A DNA stretch of 64,000 nucleotides from Pyrinomonadaceae bacterium. Its GTDB lineage: Bacteria; Acidobacteriota; Blastocatellia; Pyrinomonadales; Pyrinomonadaceae. Position 1 is the stretch's first letter. Every line of letters begins with the position of its first letter. The DNA lies in NCBI GenBank assembly GCA_030841085.1, contig JAVEDP010000023.1, positions 1 through 64,000 of the forward strand, written 5' to 3'. Shown here piece after piece: positions 8,846 through 16,721 of this stretch. Under the pieces are notes generated by a model. That model was not told where the DNA came from. It worked only from the letters and a program-made list of their open reading frames with translations, and searched no databases. Made by a program: the position numbers and the translations under genes.

Positions 8846-9688
8846 TTATTCGGTGGCGGGTAGGTCTATTTCGGTGATGGTGACTTTGCTCGCAAAACGT
8901 TTGTAGTCGTAGTACTTCACGTTGATGCGGTAGTGAACATCGCGAGCAGGAAAGCGGAGAGTCTCGTCGGCGGTGGTGAGATTAGGAAAGACAAGCGTTT
9001 CAGCGACCAAACTGCGGCTCGTTTCAAACGTGGGGAATCGCTGCTTGCCCTGTGGTTCAACGACGCCTTTAACTTTGATAACGCGAAAAGTGGCGGCATC
9101 GATCCATACGCGGCCAACAAAGAAACGCTCTTTCATGTTTTGCGAATCAGGAGTGGTGGCGGGCGCAACGTCGATGATGAACGCCGTGCGCAAGTCCAGG
9201 AGCGCGGTTCCTAAATAGCTAAGGCGATACTTATCGGTTTCGGCGACGTCAACACCCAGTAGTTGTGCGCCGGCGAGGTCTTGAATGTCTTCTTTGGTTA
9301 TTCGCATTTCGCGAATGGTTGAGGAGGGGTGATACAAAACCCGCTCGATGCGGTTGCCCCGATCGTCGAAGAGGAATTGCGAGTTGCGAATGTATGCGCC
9401 GGTGACCTCACCGTTTGGCCCAATCGTTTGCAGTACTACATCGCGTTTGAAGGTGTGCTGGTTTAGTTCCTCGCGCGTCGTGGCTTCAGATTTGAGAAAG
9501 GCAGCAATTATCGCCTTGGGGCTGAGCGGCATTGGCGGCGGCTCGGAATCAATTGAGACATTAATAACGCCGGCGCGCGTTTCGGCCAACGCGATTGGAC
9601 TTTGCTGAGCCATCACTAAAGGAGCAGCGAATAGTGCCAGGACGAAAAGGCCGAGTAGCGTAATCAAGAAAGAAGTCGTTCTTAACAT
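8846..9688 (-). CDS. Secreted protein of unknown function
   Basis: A 280-residue protein with a clear signal peptide (residues 1-27, VMA cleavage). The mature part is mostly beta-type sequence with motifs such as RVWIDAATFRVIKVKG, a pattern seen in LolA/LppX-like periplasmic lipid-binding folds where a protein reports its own effect on an outer-membrane marker. That fold is a guess from strand pattern only. It lies first in a possible operon with the two zincins on the minus strand. Confidence 0.65.
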   Translation of the reverse strand: MLRTTSFLITLLGLFVLALFAAPLVMAQQSPIALAETRAGVINVSIDSEPPPMPLSPKAIIAAFLKSEATTREELNQHTFKRDVVLQTIGPNGEVTGAYIRNSQFLFDDRGNRIERVLYHPSSTIREMRITKEDIQDLAGAQLLGVDVAETDKYRLSYLGTALLDLRTAFIIDVAPATTPDSQNMKERFFVGRVWIDAATFRVIKVKGVVEPQGKQRFPTFETSRSLVAETLVFPNLTTADETLRFPARDVHYRINVKYYDYKRFASKVTITEIDLPATE

Positions 9689-9951
9689 AGGGTTTTTTTC
9701 GAGCAGGAAAAAACTTTTGCGTTTTGAAGATCCTGTGACGCGATGGAAAGAATATTTCTGAGCGCGTGGGGCAAACCGCGGAAGGAAAAGTTTTTCTGGT
9801 GTTCTTTATCGCCCCACTTGAACCACCAAGGCAGCGTTTTCAGCTGCTGTTGTGGTACTCGGCACTTACTGTGCCAACTTTGTTGAACAGTTTCCCGTAG
9901 GGTCCAATTCCTGATCACCGTCTAACGCCGCAGTGTTAAGGAGAGAGACGC

Positions 9952-10041
9952 TTGAGTTGCGAACATGCAGCAGTTGTTGCGGCGGGCTGGCTTGGTGAGA
10001 AGCAAATCGATCGGCTACTATCGAAGGGTTTTCAAGTGTGA
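9952..10041 (+). CDS. Candidate 29-residue leader peptide ahead of ytxJ
   Basis: A TTG-initiated frame of 30 codons (MSCEHAAVVAAGWLGEKQ, then about 11 more residues) preceded by a very good Shine-Dalgarno (aaggagagag at 9938-9947, spacing about 5). Its stop codon (10039-10041) overlaps the GTG at 10038 and sits two bases from the ATG at 10044 of ytxJ, which itself has no good binding site. This arrangement suggests translational coupling. The rest of the gap 9689-9951 shows no convincing gene. Confidence 0.35.
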   Translation: MSCEHAAVVAAGWLGEKQIDRLLSKGFQV

Positions 10042-10043
10042 CA

Positions 10044-10385
10044 ATGGATAATCATTTCAAAAGGTTAAAAGACACGGAAGGGCTCGACGCTTTGATCGAA
10101 AGCTACGCGGGACGGCCGCTGGTCATCTTCAAACACAGTTTGACGTGTCCTATAAGCTCCGCCGCCTACGATCAGATGGAGCAGTACGAGGGCAGTGTGG
10201 CGCTGATTGAGATTCAGAATGCGCGCGCGCTATCCGGCGCGATCGCTAGTCGCTTTGGCGTGATGCACGAGTCGCCGCAAGTGATTGTCCTGCGCAAAGG
10301 TCAGGTGTTTTGGAATGCCTCGCACTTTACAATCACGGCCGACGCAGTCGCCAAGGCGGTACGCGAGGCGGGTGAAGCGCCATGA
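10044..10385 (+). CDS. ytxJ: Bacillithiol-system monothiol protein YtxJ
   Basis: A 113-residue thioredoxin-fold protein. The motif FKHSLTCPISS carries a single cysteine, as in the YtxJ family (usual form KHSxxCPIS), followed by GVMHESPQVIVLRKG with a cis-Pro. YtxJ is linked to bacillithiol-dependent de-thiolation, so its presence hints that the host makes bacillithiol. An in-frame GTG at 10038 is an alternative start. The gene overlaps the DUF971 gene by four bases (ATGA), which indicates co-translation. Confidence 0.85.
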   Translation: MDNHFKRLKDTEGLDALIESYAGRPLVIFKHSLTCPISSAAYDQMEQYEGSVALIEIQNARALSGAIASRFGVMHESPQVIVLRKGQVFWNASHFTITADAVAKAVREAGEAP

Positions 10386-10705
10386 TCGAGACCGTCGAAC
10401 GACGCGGACCGGCCATTGAGCCGCGCGAGATCAAACAGGAAGGCGACGCGGGCCTGCGCATTACCTGGGCTGACGATTGCGTTTGCGTCTATACCGCCGC
10501 CGAGTTGCGCCGCCACTGTCCCTGCGCGCAGTGCGTGAACGAGTGGACTGGCCAGCGCGTGCTGCAACCGGAATCTGTTTCCGATGAATTGACGATTGCA
10601 GATCTTAATATTGTGGGGCGGTATGCGCTAAACTTTCGCTGGAGCGACGGACATGAAACGGGGATTTACAGTTTTCGGTATCTGCGGGAATTAGGCGAAC
10701 GGTAA
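10382..10705 (+). CDS. DUF971 (GBBH-like N-terminal domain) protein
   Basis: A 107-residue protein with the DUF971 pattern: LRITWADDCVCVYTAAELRR, a cysteine cluster HCPCAQC and VGRYALNFRWSDGHETGIYS at the end. The fold is the N-terminal zinc-binding domain of gamma-butyrobetaine hydroxylase. In bacteria stand-alone copies are linked to iron-sulfur protein maturation (family knowledge; mechanism uncertain). Overlaps ytxJ by ATGA, so the two form a redox/Fe-S related pair. Confidence 0.85.
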   Translation: MIETVERRGPAIEPREIKQEGDAGLRITWADDCVCVYTAAELRRHCPCAQCVNEWTGQRVLQPESVSDELTIADLNIVGRYALNFRWSDGHETGIYSFRYLRELGER

Positions 10706-10710
10706 CGAAA

Positions 10711-10767
10711 GTGGCATAGACTTCAGTCTGTGGCTGCGATGGAAGCACAGACTAAAGTCTATGACAC
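10711..10767. repeat. gtggcatagact hairpin, copy 1
   Basis: Inverted repeat gtggcatagacttcagtctg / cagactaaagtctatgacac with a short variable loop. Six such 57-bp hairpins occur in the window. This one is followed directly by the degenerate copy at 10774. Confidence 0.9.
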
Positions 10768-10773
10768 AACGAT

Positions 10774-10830
10774 ACGCAGAGACTTCAGGTAGCGGCTGCG
10801 TCGGATAGCACAGACTAAAGTCTATGCTAC
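10774..10830. repeat. gtggcatagact hairpin, degenerate copy 2
   Basis: The right arm (cacagactaaagtctatgct) is intact; the left arm (cgcagagacttcaggtagcg) is decayed. The spacing equals that of the other copies. Confidence 0.75.
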
Positions 10831-10843
10831 TAATGAGAACAAA

Positions 10844-11110
10844 ATGAACGAACAAGATTTTTTTAACGAAAAGCAGGAACTGAAAAAGGCTACCTTCAGT
10901 TGTCCTCACTGTCGCGAACGCACCGAGTATGAAGTGCGCTGGCTCAGGCGAACCAAAAAACAGCAAGCCCCGCGCGGCGCCAACGAACAGGATCGCGCGC
11001 GTTATCAAAAGTCTCGCGACTACATGGTGCGCATCGACGACATGCTGGCGTGCAAGAGCTGTCGCCGCCGATTTGATATTCCCAGTTCGCAATCAGTAGT
11101 TTTCATCTAA
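10844..11110 (+). CDS. Small zinc-ribbon-like protein of unknown function
   Basis: An 88-residue protein with two CxxC pairs (SCPHC near residue 19 and CKSC near residue 73) separated by a basic, Arg/Lys-rich middle. This looks like a split zinc ribbon. No enzyme motif. It may bind nucleic acid. The start follows the hairpin pair; the site before the ATG is weak (gagaacaaa). Confidence 0.65.
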   Translation: MNEQDFFNEKQELKKATFSCPHCRERTEYEVRWLRRTKKQQAPRGANEQDRARYQKSRDYMVRIDDMLACKSCRRRFDIPSSQSVVFI

Positions 11111-11291
11111 GCGCAACGCTCTGCCGCAAAAATCCGTCTAAAGACGTAGCGCACAATTTGCTTCGTAATGTCGGTTGTTGAAACGCCCTGAAACCTCAAC
11201 AGAAACGCCCGAAACGTAAGTCTAAATCGCATCAGATTGTGGCCTGAGCCTTGCTCTGCCGGGGTAAGAACAATTGGGCAGAGGTGTATTT

Positions 11292-12023
11292 ATGATCGAA
11301 ACACAAGAGTTTGCCGGCGCGCATAAAACAAATAATTCATTTCTTTCGCCGCTGGAGCGGCGGCTGGCGCCGCTCGTCATACCGCGGATTCCGAGTTGGC
11401 TCGAGACACAGCACCTGACCATGCTGACGCTGATTTGGTCGCTGTTGATTCTGGTCTTCAGCGCGCTGGCAGCCCGCAACCTTCGTTGGCTTTGGCTGGT
11501 CTCGTTGATGATTTCCCTGCAATGGGTAACCGATCACTACGATGGCAAAGTCGGCAAGTATCGCAACACGGGACTGGTCCGCTGGGGTTATTACATGGAC
11601 CACCTGCTGGATTATTTTTTTCTCTGCTCGATCCTGCTCGGCTATGCCTTCATTCTGCCTGAGAGTTCGCGGTTTCAACTGTTATTGATGTTGGCGCTGT
11701 TTGCGGCTTTTGACTTCAGCACGTTTTTGGCATTCTCCGCGACGGACAAACTCAAAATCAGTTACTTGAAATTCGGACCTACGGAATTTCGGTTGGCGCT
11801 GATTGTGGTCAACGCGCTCCTGATTAAGTTTGGAACGAAACATATGATCGGCGGATTGAAGTGGGTCAACGCGGGCGCAGTCGTCGGATTGTGCGTGTTG
11901 GTTTACACGACTCAAAAGAGGATTTGGCAGCTCGATATGGAAAGTCGCCAGGGGAACGCAGCCGTCAAAAGTGAGTTGAAGTTAGATAACCCGTACGGGC
12001 CCGCTGAAGAATGTACTTTTTGA
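11292..12023 (+). CDS. CDP-alcohol phosphatidyltransferase family membrane protein
   Basis: A 243-residue integral membrane protein with about six hydrophobic segments. The family signature DxxDGxxGKxR...G...D...D is visible as DHYDGKVGKYRNTGLVRWGY followed by YMDHLLD. These Asp residues bind metal and CDP. Such enzymes transfer a phospho-alcohol from a CDP-alcohol to make phospholipid head groups. Gly-Lys in place of the usual Ala-Arg suggests an outlying subgroup. Start chosen at the ATG with agaggtg five bases upstream, not the TTG at 11274. Confidence 0.85.
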   Translation: MIETQEFAGAHKTNNSFLSPLERRLAPLVIPRIPSWLETQHLTMLTLIWSLLILVFSALAARNLRWLWLVSLMISLQWVTDHYDGKVGKYRNTGLVRWGYYMDHLLDYFFLCSILLGYAFILPESSRFQLLLMLALFAAFDFSTFLAFSATDKLKISYLKFGPTEFRLALIVVNALLIKFGTKHMIGGLKWVNAGAVVGLCVLVYTTQKRIWQLDMESRQGNAAVKSELKLDNPYGPAEECTF

Positions 12024-12257
12024 ATTCGCATCGTCGGCCGGCGGATCATTCGCCGCCGGAATGCGATGCATTAAGAAGGCAGCGTTAGACTTAAAGTGGC
12101 CAATCTGCCAGAGTGTGGCTTGAGTTTTGCTAGTTGTAATGCAAACCAAAGAGGTGTTGACCGTTCCTGCAGAGGAACGAATTTTGGGAACTCTCTTGGG
12201 AAAAGATCGTTTTAAAGAAAACAGTAGTTTAAAAGGGAATATCAAAGGTTACCGGAA

Positions 12258-12473
12258 ATGTCCGAAAAAAAGACCATTCGAATAGTGAAAAAAGAAGACC
12301 GCACACGCCGTACGAAGGCGGTGCCGAGGAAGAACGTGCCGCGCGATACCGCGCGTGAAATCGTCCAGACAGTGACCAATTGGGTTAACGAAGTGCAACA
12401 GAAACGCCGTCTTGAAACTGCCCAGGCTATCAAAACGCTGCTCACGAAAGACCCGCGTCCCAGCGAAGCTTAG
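12258..12473 (+). CDS. Small basic protein of unknown function
   Basis: A 71-residue, strongly basic protein: an Arg/Lys-rich N-terminal third followed by a predicted amphipathic helix (REIVQTVTNWVNEVQQKRR). No motif recognised. Basic charge suggests a nucleic-acid or ribosome partner, but that is only a guess. Preceded by a stretch (12024-12257) without a convincing gene. Confidence 0.6.
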   Translation: MSEKKTIRIVKKEDRTRRTKAVPRKNVPRDTAREIVQTVTNWVNEVQQKRRLETAQAIKTLLTKDPRPSEA

Positions 12474-12556
12474 GCGGCAGGCCCTTCTTCAACCACATTC
12501 GCAGCGCTCATTACCTCGCCGAGTTTCGGACGTATTTCTATGTGTCTCTTCAGGGA

Positions 12557-12614
12557 GTGGCATAGACTTTAGTCTGTGCTGCCTTACGAAGCCACAGACT
12601 AAAGTCTATGCCAC
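12557..12614. repeat. gtggcatagact hairpin, copy 3
   Basis: Near-perfect inverted repeat: gtggcatagactttagtctg pairs with cagactaaagtctatgccac across a 17-base loop. Confidence 0.92.
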
Positions 12615-12696
12615 CCGCAGCATTGACAGCGTTAGGCGGCAGCGATAGCATCCGCTCCAAAGCAACAAACAATCTTCACAACGAGGAAGCGGCTCT

Positions 12697-12888
12697 ATGC
12701 CGAAGAAAACTTCTCGAAAGCGAAAGTCCCGGCAAACGGCGGGAATTATTTTTGACAGTATTAGGAAACCGGTGGCTCCACCGGGTCATCCTTTGAGTCA
12801 CGCAAAGCCGGAAGAGAAGGCGAGACCGGCCGGCAGGAAAGCAAAACACAAACAGAAACCCGAATTGATTCTTGACGACGACGCTTAG
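12697..12888 (+). CDS. Small lysine/arginine-rich protein of unknown function
   Basis: A 63-residue basic protein (MPKKTSRKRKSRQTAG at the start) with an acidic end (ILDDDA). No domain recognised. Composition is like DNA- or RNA-binding tails. The start is preceded by gaggaagc at a usable distance. Confidence 0.5.
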   Translation: MPKKTSRKRKSRQTAGIIFDSIRKPVAPPGHPLSHAKPEEKARPAGRKAKHKQKPELILDDDA

Positions 12889-12931
12889 CTCTGATGCTTC
12901 AGCCACGTGTCCGCTGCGACGCCTTTAAAGA

Positions 12932-13480
12932 ATGACAACACCGGTCAGTCAAACGGATCCAAAAGTTTCCGCCGAATTCATTTCTCAGGCGCGCTATTTT
13001 CTGTGTGAAGAGTATCTGCCGAAGATTGAACGCTGCCTTGAGCAGCTAGCGGATGAGCAGATGTGGTGGCGTGCGAATGACAATTCGAACAGTATCGGGA
13101 ATCTCATCCTTCACATCTCGGGCAACGCGCGGCAGTGGATTGTTTGCGGACTTGGTGCGGAGGCTGACGAACGCCAGCGCGACGCCGAGTTTGCGGAAAG
13201 GCGCCTTGTCCCGCGCGACGAATTGCTCGCCCACCTCAAAAAAGCTATCAGCGACATCGATCGCACACTCGAGAATTTTGCTGCTGACCGGCTGCTCGAA
13301 CAGTTTCAGATTCAGGGAACGACAACAACGGCGCTGGCGGCGATTCTTCATGTGACCGAACACTTCTCGATGCATACCGGTCAAATCATTCTGCTGGCAA
13401 AGATGCTGGCGGGCGTGGATTTCGTCTTCTACGACTTTTCGGCAGGCAAACCTGTGCACACCTGGCATGAGCCGAAATAA
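12932..13480 (+). CDS. DinB-like/DUF1572 four-helix protein
   Basis: A 182-residue protein of the DinB/YfiT four-helix-bundle superfamily. Histidines are at the expected metal positions: one in LILHISGN (helix 2) and two in HVTEHFSMHTGQI (helix 4). The nearest subgroup is DUF1572. Members are metal-binding and often thiol-dependent S-transferases (family knowledge). Because YtxJ nearby suggests bacillithiol, a bacillithiol transferase role is possible but unproven. Confidence 0.8.
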   Translation: MTTPVSQTDPKVSAEFISQARYFLCEEYLPKIERCLEQLADEQMWWRANDNSNSIGNLILHISGNARQWIVCGLGAEADERQRDAEFAERRLVPRDELLAHLKKAISDIDRTLENFAADRLLEQFQIQGTTTTALAAILHVTEHFSMHTGQIILLAKMLAGVDFVFYDFSAGKPVHTWHEPK

Positions 13481-13561
13481 TTCGTGAATGTGAATCGTGA
13501 ATCCTAAATAGGAGGCGCTATCACGCAGTTCCGCGACTCTACTCCCGGTACTAAGAACGCT

Positions 13562-13674
13562 TGTCCGCAGATTATGCCGATTACGCAGATTGGGTAAAAC
13601 TGATTGCTATCTGGTCGTGCGTATTCTCTTGTTCGAACCCTGTGGAATCTGCGTAATCTGCGTAATCTGCGGAT
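13562..13674. repeat. atccgcagattacgcagatt element, copy 2
   Basis: Left arm at 13562-13592 and right arm at 13641-13674 (repeats of aatctgcgt with a 9-bp period). The interior is only about 50 bp. It occupies part of the gap 13481-13838. Confidence 0.8.
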
Positions 13675-13750
13675 GTTTCTTTTCTCATCTTTCAAAAGTT
13701 TGGGTTTCGTGCTTAATATATTGTGCGATTCAATTGATAACGAGAGACGG

Positions 13751-13820
13751 GAATGTCTGTAGATTAAGGGACAGACAAGAATGTCTGTAGATTAAGGGAC
13801 AGACAGGAATGTCTGTCCTA
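13751..13820. repeat. 28-bp tandem repeat with hairpins upstream of fdxA
   Basis: A 28-bp unit starting gaatgtctgtagattaaggg occurs at 13751 and 13779, with a partial third at 13807. The period (28) is a multiple of seven. At each junction ggacagaca and tgtctgt can pair; the last copy forms a perfect nine-base stem. It ends 18 bases before the fdxA start. Confidence 0.85.
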
Positions 13821-13838
13821 CCTGGAGGTCATTACTGA

Positions 13839-14129
13839 ATGACGTACGTGGTTGCTGAACCTTGCGTGAACTGTCGCTACACGGATTGCGCGCTTGTCTG
13901 TCCGGTCGAAGCTTTCCATCTCGACGACGACATGCTGCACATCAATCCCGAAACCTGCATCGACTGTGATGCTTGTGTTCCCGAATGCCCGGTCGAGGCG
14001 GTCTTTGCTGAAGCTAACGTTCCGCCCGAGTGGGCACACTTCACGCAAATGAATGCAGAAAAGTCGCTGAGTGGTCTACCCACGATTACCGCGCGTTTAG
14101 ATCCACTGTGCGAGCCGGTGTCGCATTAA
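13839..14129 (+). CDS. fdxA: 7Fe/8Fe ferredoxin, FdxA type
   Basis: A 96-residue electron carrier. The first cluster motif reads C9-VN-C12-RYTD-C17-ALV-CP (Cys9, Cys17 and Cys21 hold a 3Fe-4S or 4Fe-4S cluster). The second is Cys40, Cys43, Cys46 and Cys50 (CIDCDACVPECP). The YTDC pattern and the extended C-terminal tail (VPPEWAHFTQMN) are typical of the FdxA group. ATG follows a good Shine-Dalgarno (tggaggtc). Confidence 0.93.
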   Translation: MTYVVAEPCVNCRYTDCALVCPVEAFHLDDDMLHINPETCIDCDACVPECPVEAVFAEANVPPEWAHFTQMNAEKSLSGLPTITARLDPLCEPVSH

Positions 14130-14139
14130 TCATTAATCA

Positions 14140-14439
14140 ATGAGAAAAAGTACCAAACGCGTGCTGGGTGGGTTGGCGTTGGCTGCGGGAGCAGTCGGCG
14201 CGGCCGGCGCTTATGTTGGCAGGAAGAAGAAAGTGACGCCAAAGCAACCGCGAACATCGAAGAATTCAGCAAACGTTTGGGCGCGCCCGGGAATGACAGT
14301 TACGTTTAGAGCTGAATTGATGCCGGGCCGCGATCGCGAGGCACGAACCGCGCGTGTTAAGGATCTGTTGCCCAGCGGCCGCGTAACCTTACAAGAAGTT
14401 TCGGGCGAACATGCGCGCAACGAATTTGAGGCTCTCTAG
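14140..14439 (+). CDS. Small membrane-anchored protein of unknown function
   Basis: A 99-residue protein with an N-terminal hydrophobic Gly/Ala-rich segment (LGGLALAAGAVGAAGAYVG) flanked by basic residues. It acts as either an uncleaved anchor or a signal. A 60-residue soluble part (MTVTFRAELMPGRDREARTA) follows, resembling a small beta-barrel. Starts ten bases after fdxA and is probably co-transcribed with it. Confidence 0.6.
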   Translation: MRKSTKRVLGGLALAAGAVGAAGAYVGRKKKVTPKQPRTSKNSANVWARPGMTVTFRAELMPGRDREARTARVKDLLPSGRVTLQEVSGEHARNEFEAL

Positions 14440-14469
14440 TCTCAAACCCGCCTACCTTTTTATTTAACT

Positions 14470-15246
14470 TTACCAGTTATAGTTGCGGCCCGGCTCCATC
14501 ACGCCGAGGCCCTTGATCTTCAAAGCGTTGAGTTCGTCGATTACTGTCTGACGATATGAAGGCTTGATGTGGACGGCCAAAATGTCGAGACCGTTGTGAG
14601 TAAGTTTGCCGAGCTCTCGTCCCAATGAAGCGGGCGTGAAGTGGCGTGTGACCTCGGCGAGTTCTGCCATCGAGTCGGGAAAAGATGCTTCAATCATGAT
14701 TGCATCCATGCGCGGCGAACCATTGACGAGCCTCCAGAATTCTTCAGTCTCCGCAGTGTCGGAACTAAAAGCCACGGTGCTGGTTCCGTCTGAAATCATC
14801 AAGCCAATAGTTGGCACGATGTGATTAACCGCGACTGCCGTGACCGTCAGATGGGCCACCTTGAATTCCTTGCCCGCGGGAATGGGAACATACTCCATGA
14901 CCGGCCCATAGTCGTTTTTCAATTCTGAAAATCGCGGGTAGACATTCCAATTGAATATGTCGCGCTCCAGCAGTTCGATGACTTCCGGTGTTGCGTAAAT
15001 TCGCACCGGCTGTTTGAGCGCAGGGAACAGGTCGTCGATGAAGATCGGCAGGCTGGCAATGTGGTCCATGTGCGGATGCGTCACGATGATGTCCCGCACG
15101 TTCTCTCGTTGCTCCGCGGTTAATGCCAGCGCAATGCTGCCGGCGTCTACGGCCACACGCTCGTCGATAAGGAAACAAGTGAGACGCTGTTCGAGGGTTG
15201 CGTGGCCCTGGTCGTCAAAGGTGCTGGGTAAGAGTTGAATTTTCAC
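14470..15246 (-). CDS. MBL-fold hydrolase, class II cyclic-nucleotide phosphodiesterase-like
   Basis: A 258-residue metallo-beta-lactamase-fold protein. The metal motif is THPHMDH, an HxHxDH variant, followed by IASLPIFIDDLF. Ligand candidates also occur in AVNHIVPTIG and VHIKPSYRQ. The start KIQLLPSTF and overall plan match class II 3',5'-cyclic-nucleotide phosphodiesterases (CpdB/PdeA type), so cyclic nucleotide hydrolysis is plausible. The GTG at 15246 gives the usual family N-terminus; a GTG at 15282 is possible. No strong binding site precedes either. Confidence 0.78.
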   Translation of the reverse strand: MKIQLLPSTFDDQGHATLEQRLTCFLIDERVAVDAGSIALALTAEQRENVRDIIVTHPHMDHIASLPIFIDDLFPALKQPVRIYATPEVIELLERDIFNWNVYPRFSELKNDYGPVMEYVPIPAGKEFKVAHLTVTAVAVNHIVPTIGLMISDGTSTVAFSSDTAETEEFWRLVNGSPRMDAIMIEASFPDSMAELAEVTRHFTPASLGRELGKLTHNGLDILAVHIKPSYRQTVIDELNALKIKGLGVMEPGRNYNW

Positions 15247-15372
15247 GGGGGTTCTGTTGGCGGCGAAACTGCAACCGCACACTTAGTATCTAGCTAGTAT
15301 AAGGCAACGACCGCAAAAACGAATGTCCTTTGTGTATCCGAGGCCCGCGGGGAGAACCCGCGTGGGGTTGAT

Positions 15373-16548
15373 TCATTTGCCGCCGCCGCGCAATTGTTTT
15401 AGCAAATCTTCCATAGCCATGCGATAGGCGGTTTCGCGTTCGGCGGCATCCCTGATGGCTATGCCGCGCGCCAAACGAGCCCGGTGGAAAGCAAGCTCGC
15501 TCGCCGTTTGGTTTAGATGACGACATGCTTGCCAACCGCGAACTCCACCGCGAGAAAAGGCGCCGTACGTTGCTCCCATGCGGCCAAAAATTGAGCCGAG
15601 CTGGTTATATTCCTGTTGGTTAATCAAGCCACTTTGAAAATCGGGAGTAAGAAACTCGCGCACGACTTTACCTTCGCGCCAGAGTGCGAGCCCGATGACC
15701 ACGAACATGATGAAAAAAGCCGGCACCATGATCAGGAGGTAGGCCAGTATGAAACCGCCGGGACCAAAGATGACTGCAGAACCATTCCAAATACTATGCA
15801 TGCAGATCGCAGCCGCCAATCCGAAGAGAGGCGTAATGATCTTGACGATCGTATTTCGCGACAGCCGCGCCAGGCCCAGACCGATGCCAGTCAGGCTGGT
15901 GAACATAGGATGTGAAAAAGGCGCCAGCGCGCCGCGAATGATAAAAACGATTGTCAGTCCGCCACCGCCCGCCTGCATCACCGCGCGACCGTAGTACTGG
16001 ATGTTTTCGGTCATCGCAAAACCAAGACCAACCATGGCGGCGTAAACAATGCCGTCGATCACGCCGTCAAATTCATCCTTCTTCGCAAAGAAAAAGATGA
16101 AAAGAATTAAAGCCTTCGCGCTTTCTTCGACAATAGGCGCGGAAATCACCGCGCCAAACGATGCACCGGCGCGCACGTCGTTGGTTAGACTGGTGACTAC
16201 GAGCGCGGATGCGGTGTTTATTAAATAAGCAAAGAACACCGCCACAAACGCGCCCCAGAAAAATGCCGTAGCCAGCATCCAAACCGGCTCGGCCTCGTAG
16301 CGATCAATCCACAGAACCAGCATCAAATAGAGCGGCACCGGCAAGGTTGCCGAAATCAAACCAATCAACAAAGGCACCAGACCAGTCTCGACACCGATTA
16401 AGAGCAGGACGATCAACCCGAGCAGCAAAGCCGCGAGCGCCGCCGTGATCCCAAAAATTATCTTGAAAATGCTTTTGCTCGCGTTAGGCTTTAAGCGCAT
16501 AGGCGCGACTGGACTGGCGGCAGCTACGGCGCGGGGATCATTCATCAT
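15373..16548 (-). CDS. PrsW-family intramembrane metalloprotease
   Basis: A 391-residue polytopic membrane protein with about eight hydrophobic segments. PrsW catalytic motifs appear in order: EESAKA (EExxK type) after the fourth segment, GFAMTEN (FxxxE type), HPMFTSLTG and MHSIWNG (two further His). In Bacillus PrsW cleaves an anti-sigma factor (family knowledge); no anti-sigma gene is adjacent here. The C-terminal 60 residues are soluble and helical. Start chosen at the first of two ATGs with aggaagg upstream; a longer frame to 16614 lacks such a site. Confidence 0.85.
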   Translation of the reverse strand: MMNDPRAVAAASPVAPMRLKPNASKSIFKIIFGITAALAALLLGLIVLLLIGVETGLVPLLIGLISATLPVPLYLMLVLWIDRYEAEPVWMLATAFFWGAFVAVFFAYLINTASALVVTSLTNDVRAGASFGAVISAPIVEESAKALILFIFFFAKKDEFDGVIDGIVYAAMVGLGFAMTENIQYYGRAVMQAGGGGLTIVFIIRGALAPFSHPMFTSLTGIGLGLARLSRNTIVKIITPLFGLAAAICMHSIWNGSAVIFGPGGFILAYLLIMVPAFFIMFVVIGLALWREGKVVREFLTPDFQSGLINQQEYNQLGSIFGRMGATYGAFSRGGVRGWQACRHLNQTASELAFHRARLARGIAIRDAAERETAYRMAMEDLLKQLRGGGK

Positions 16549-16721
16549 TAGAATATTCCTTCCTGAAATTCGATTCAGACTGCAAGCCGGTGAAGGCGGG
16601 TGGCCGTCTTCCAAAAAAGACTCTTGTCAGTCCAGGTGCACTGACCTAACGACGAATTAATTTCGGCAGAGTATATACAGACAGGGTTTTTAGCGCGAGC
16701 TTTTTGGTTGCGCCCGGCAAT

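Noticed and set aside
9682-9918. Minus-strand 78-codon frame between the secreted protein and ytxJ
   Set aside because: Overlaps the start of the gene at 9688; composition not protein-like.
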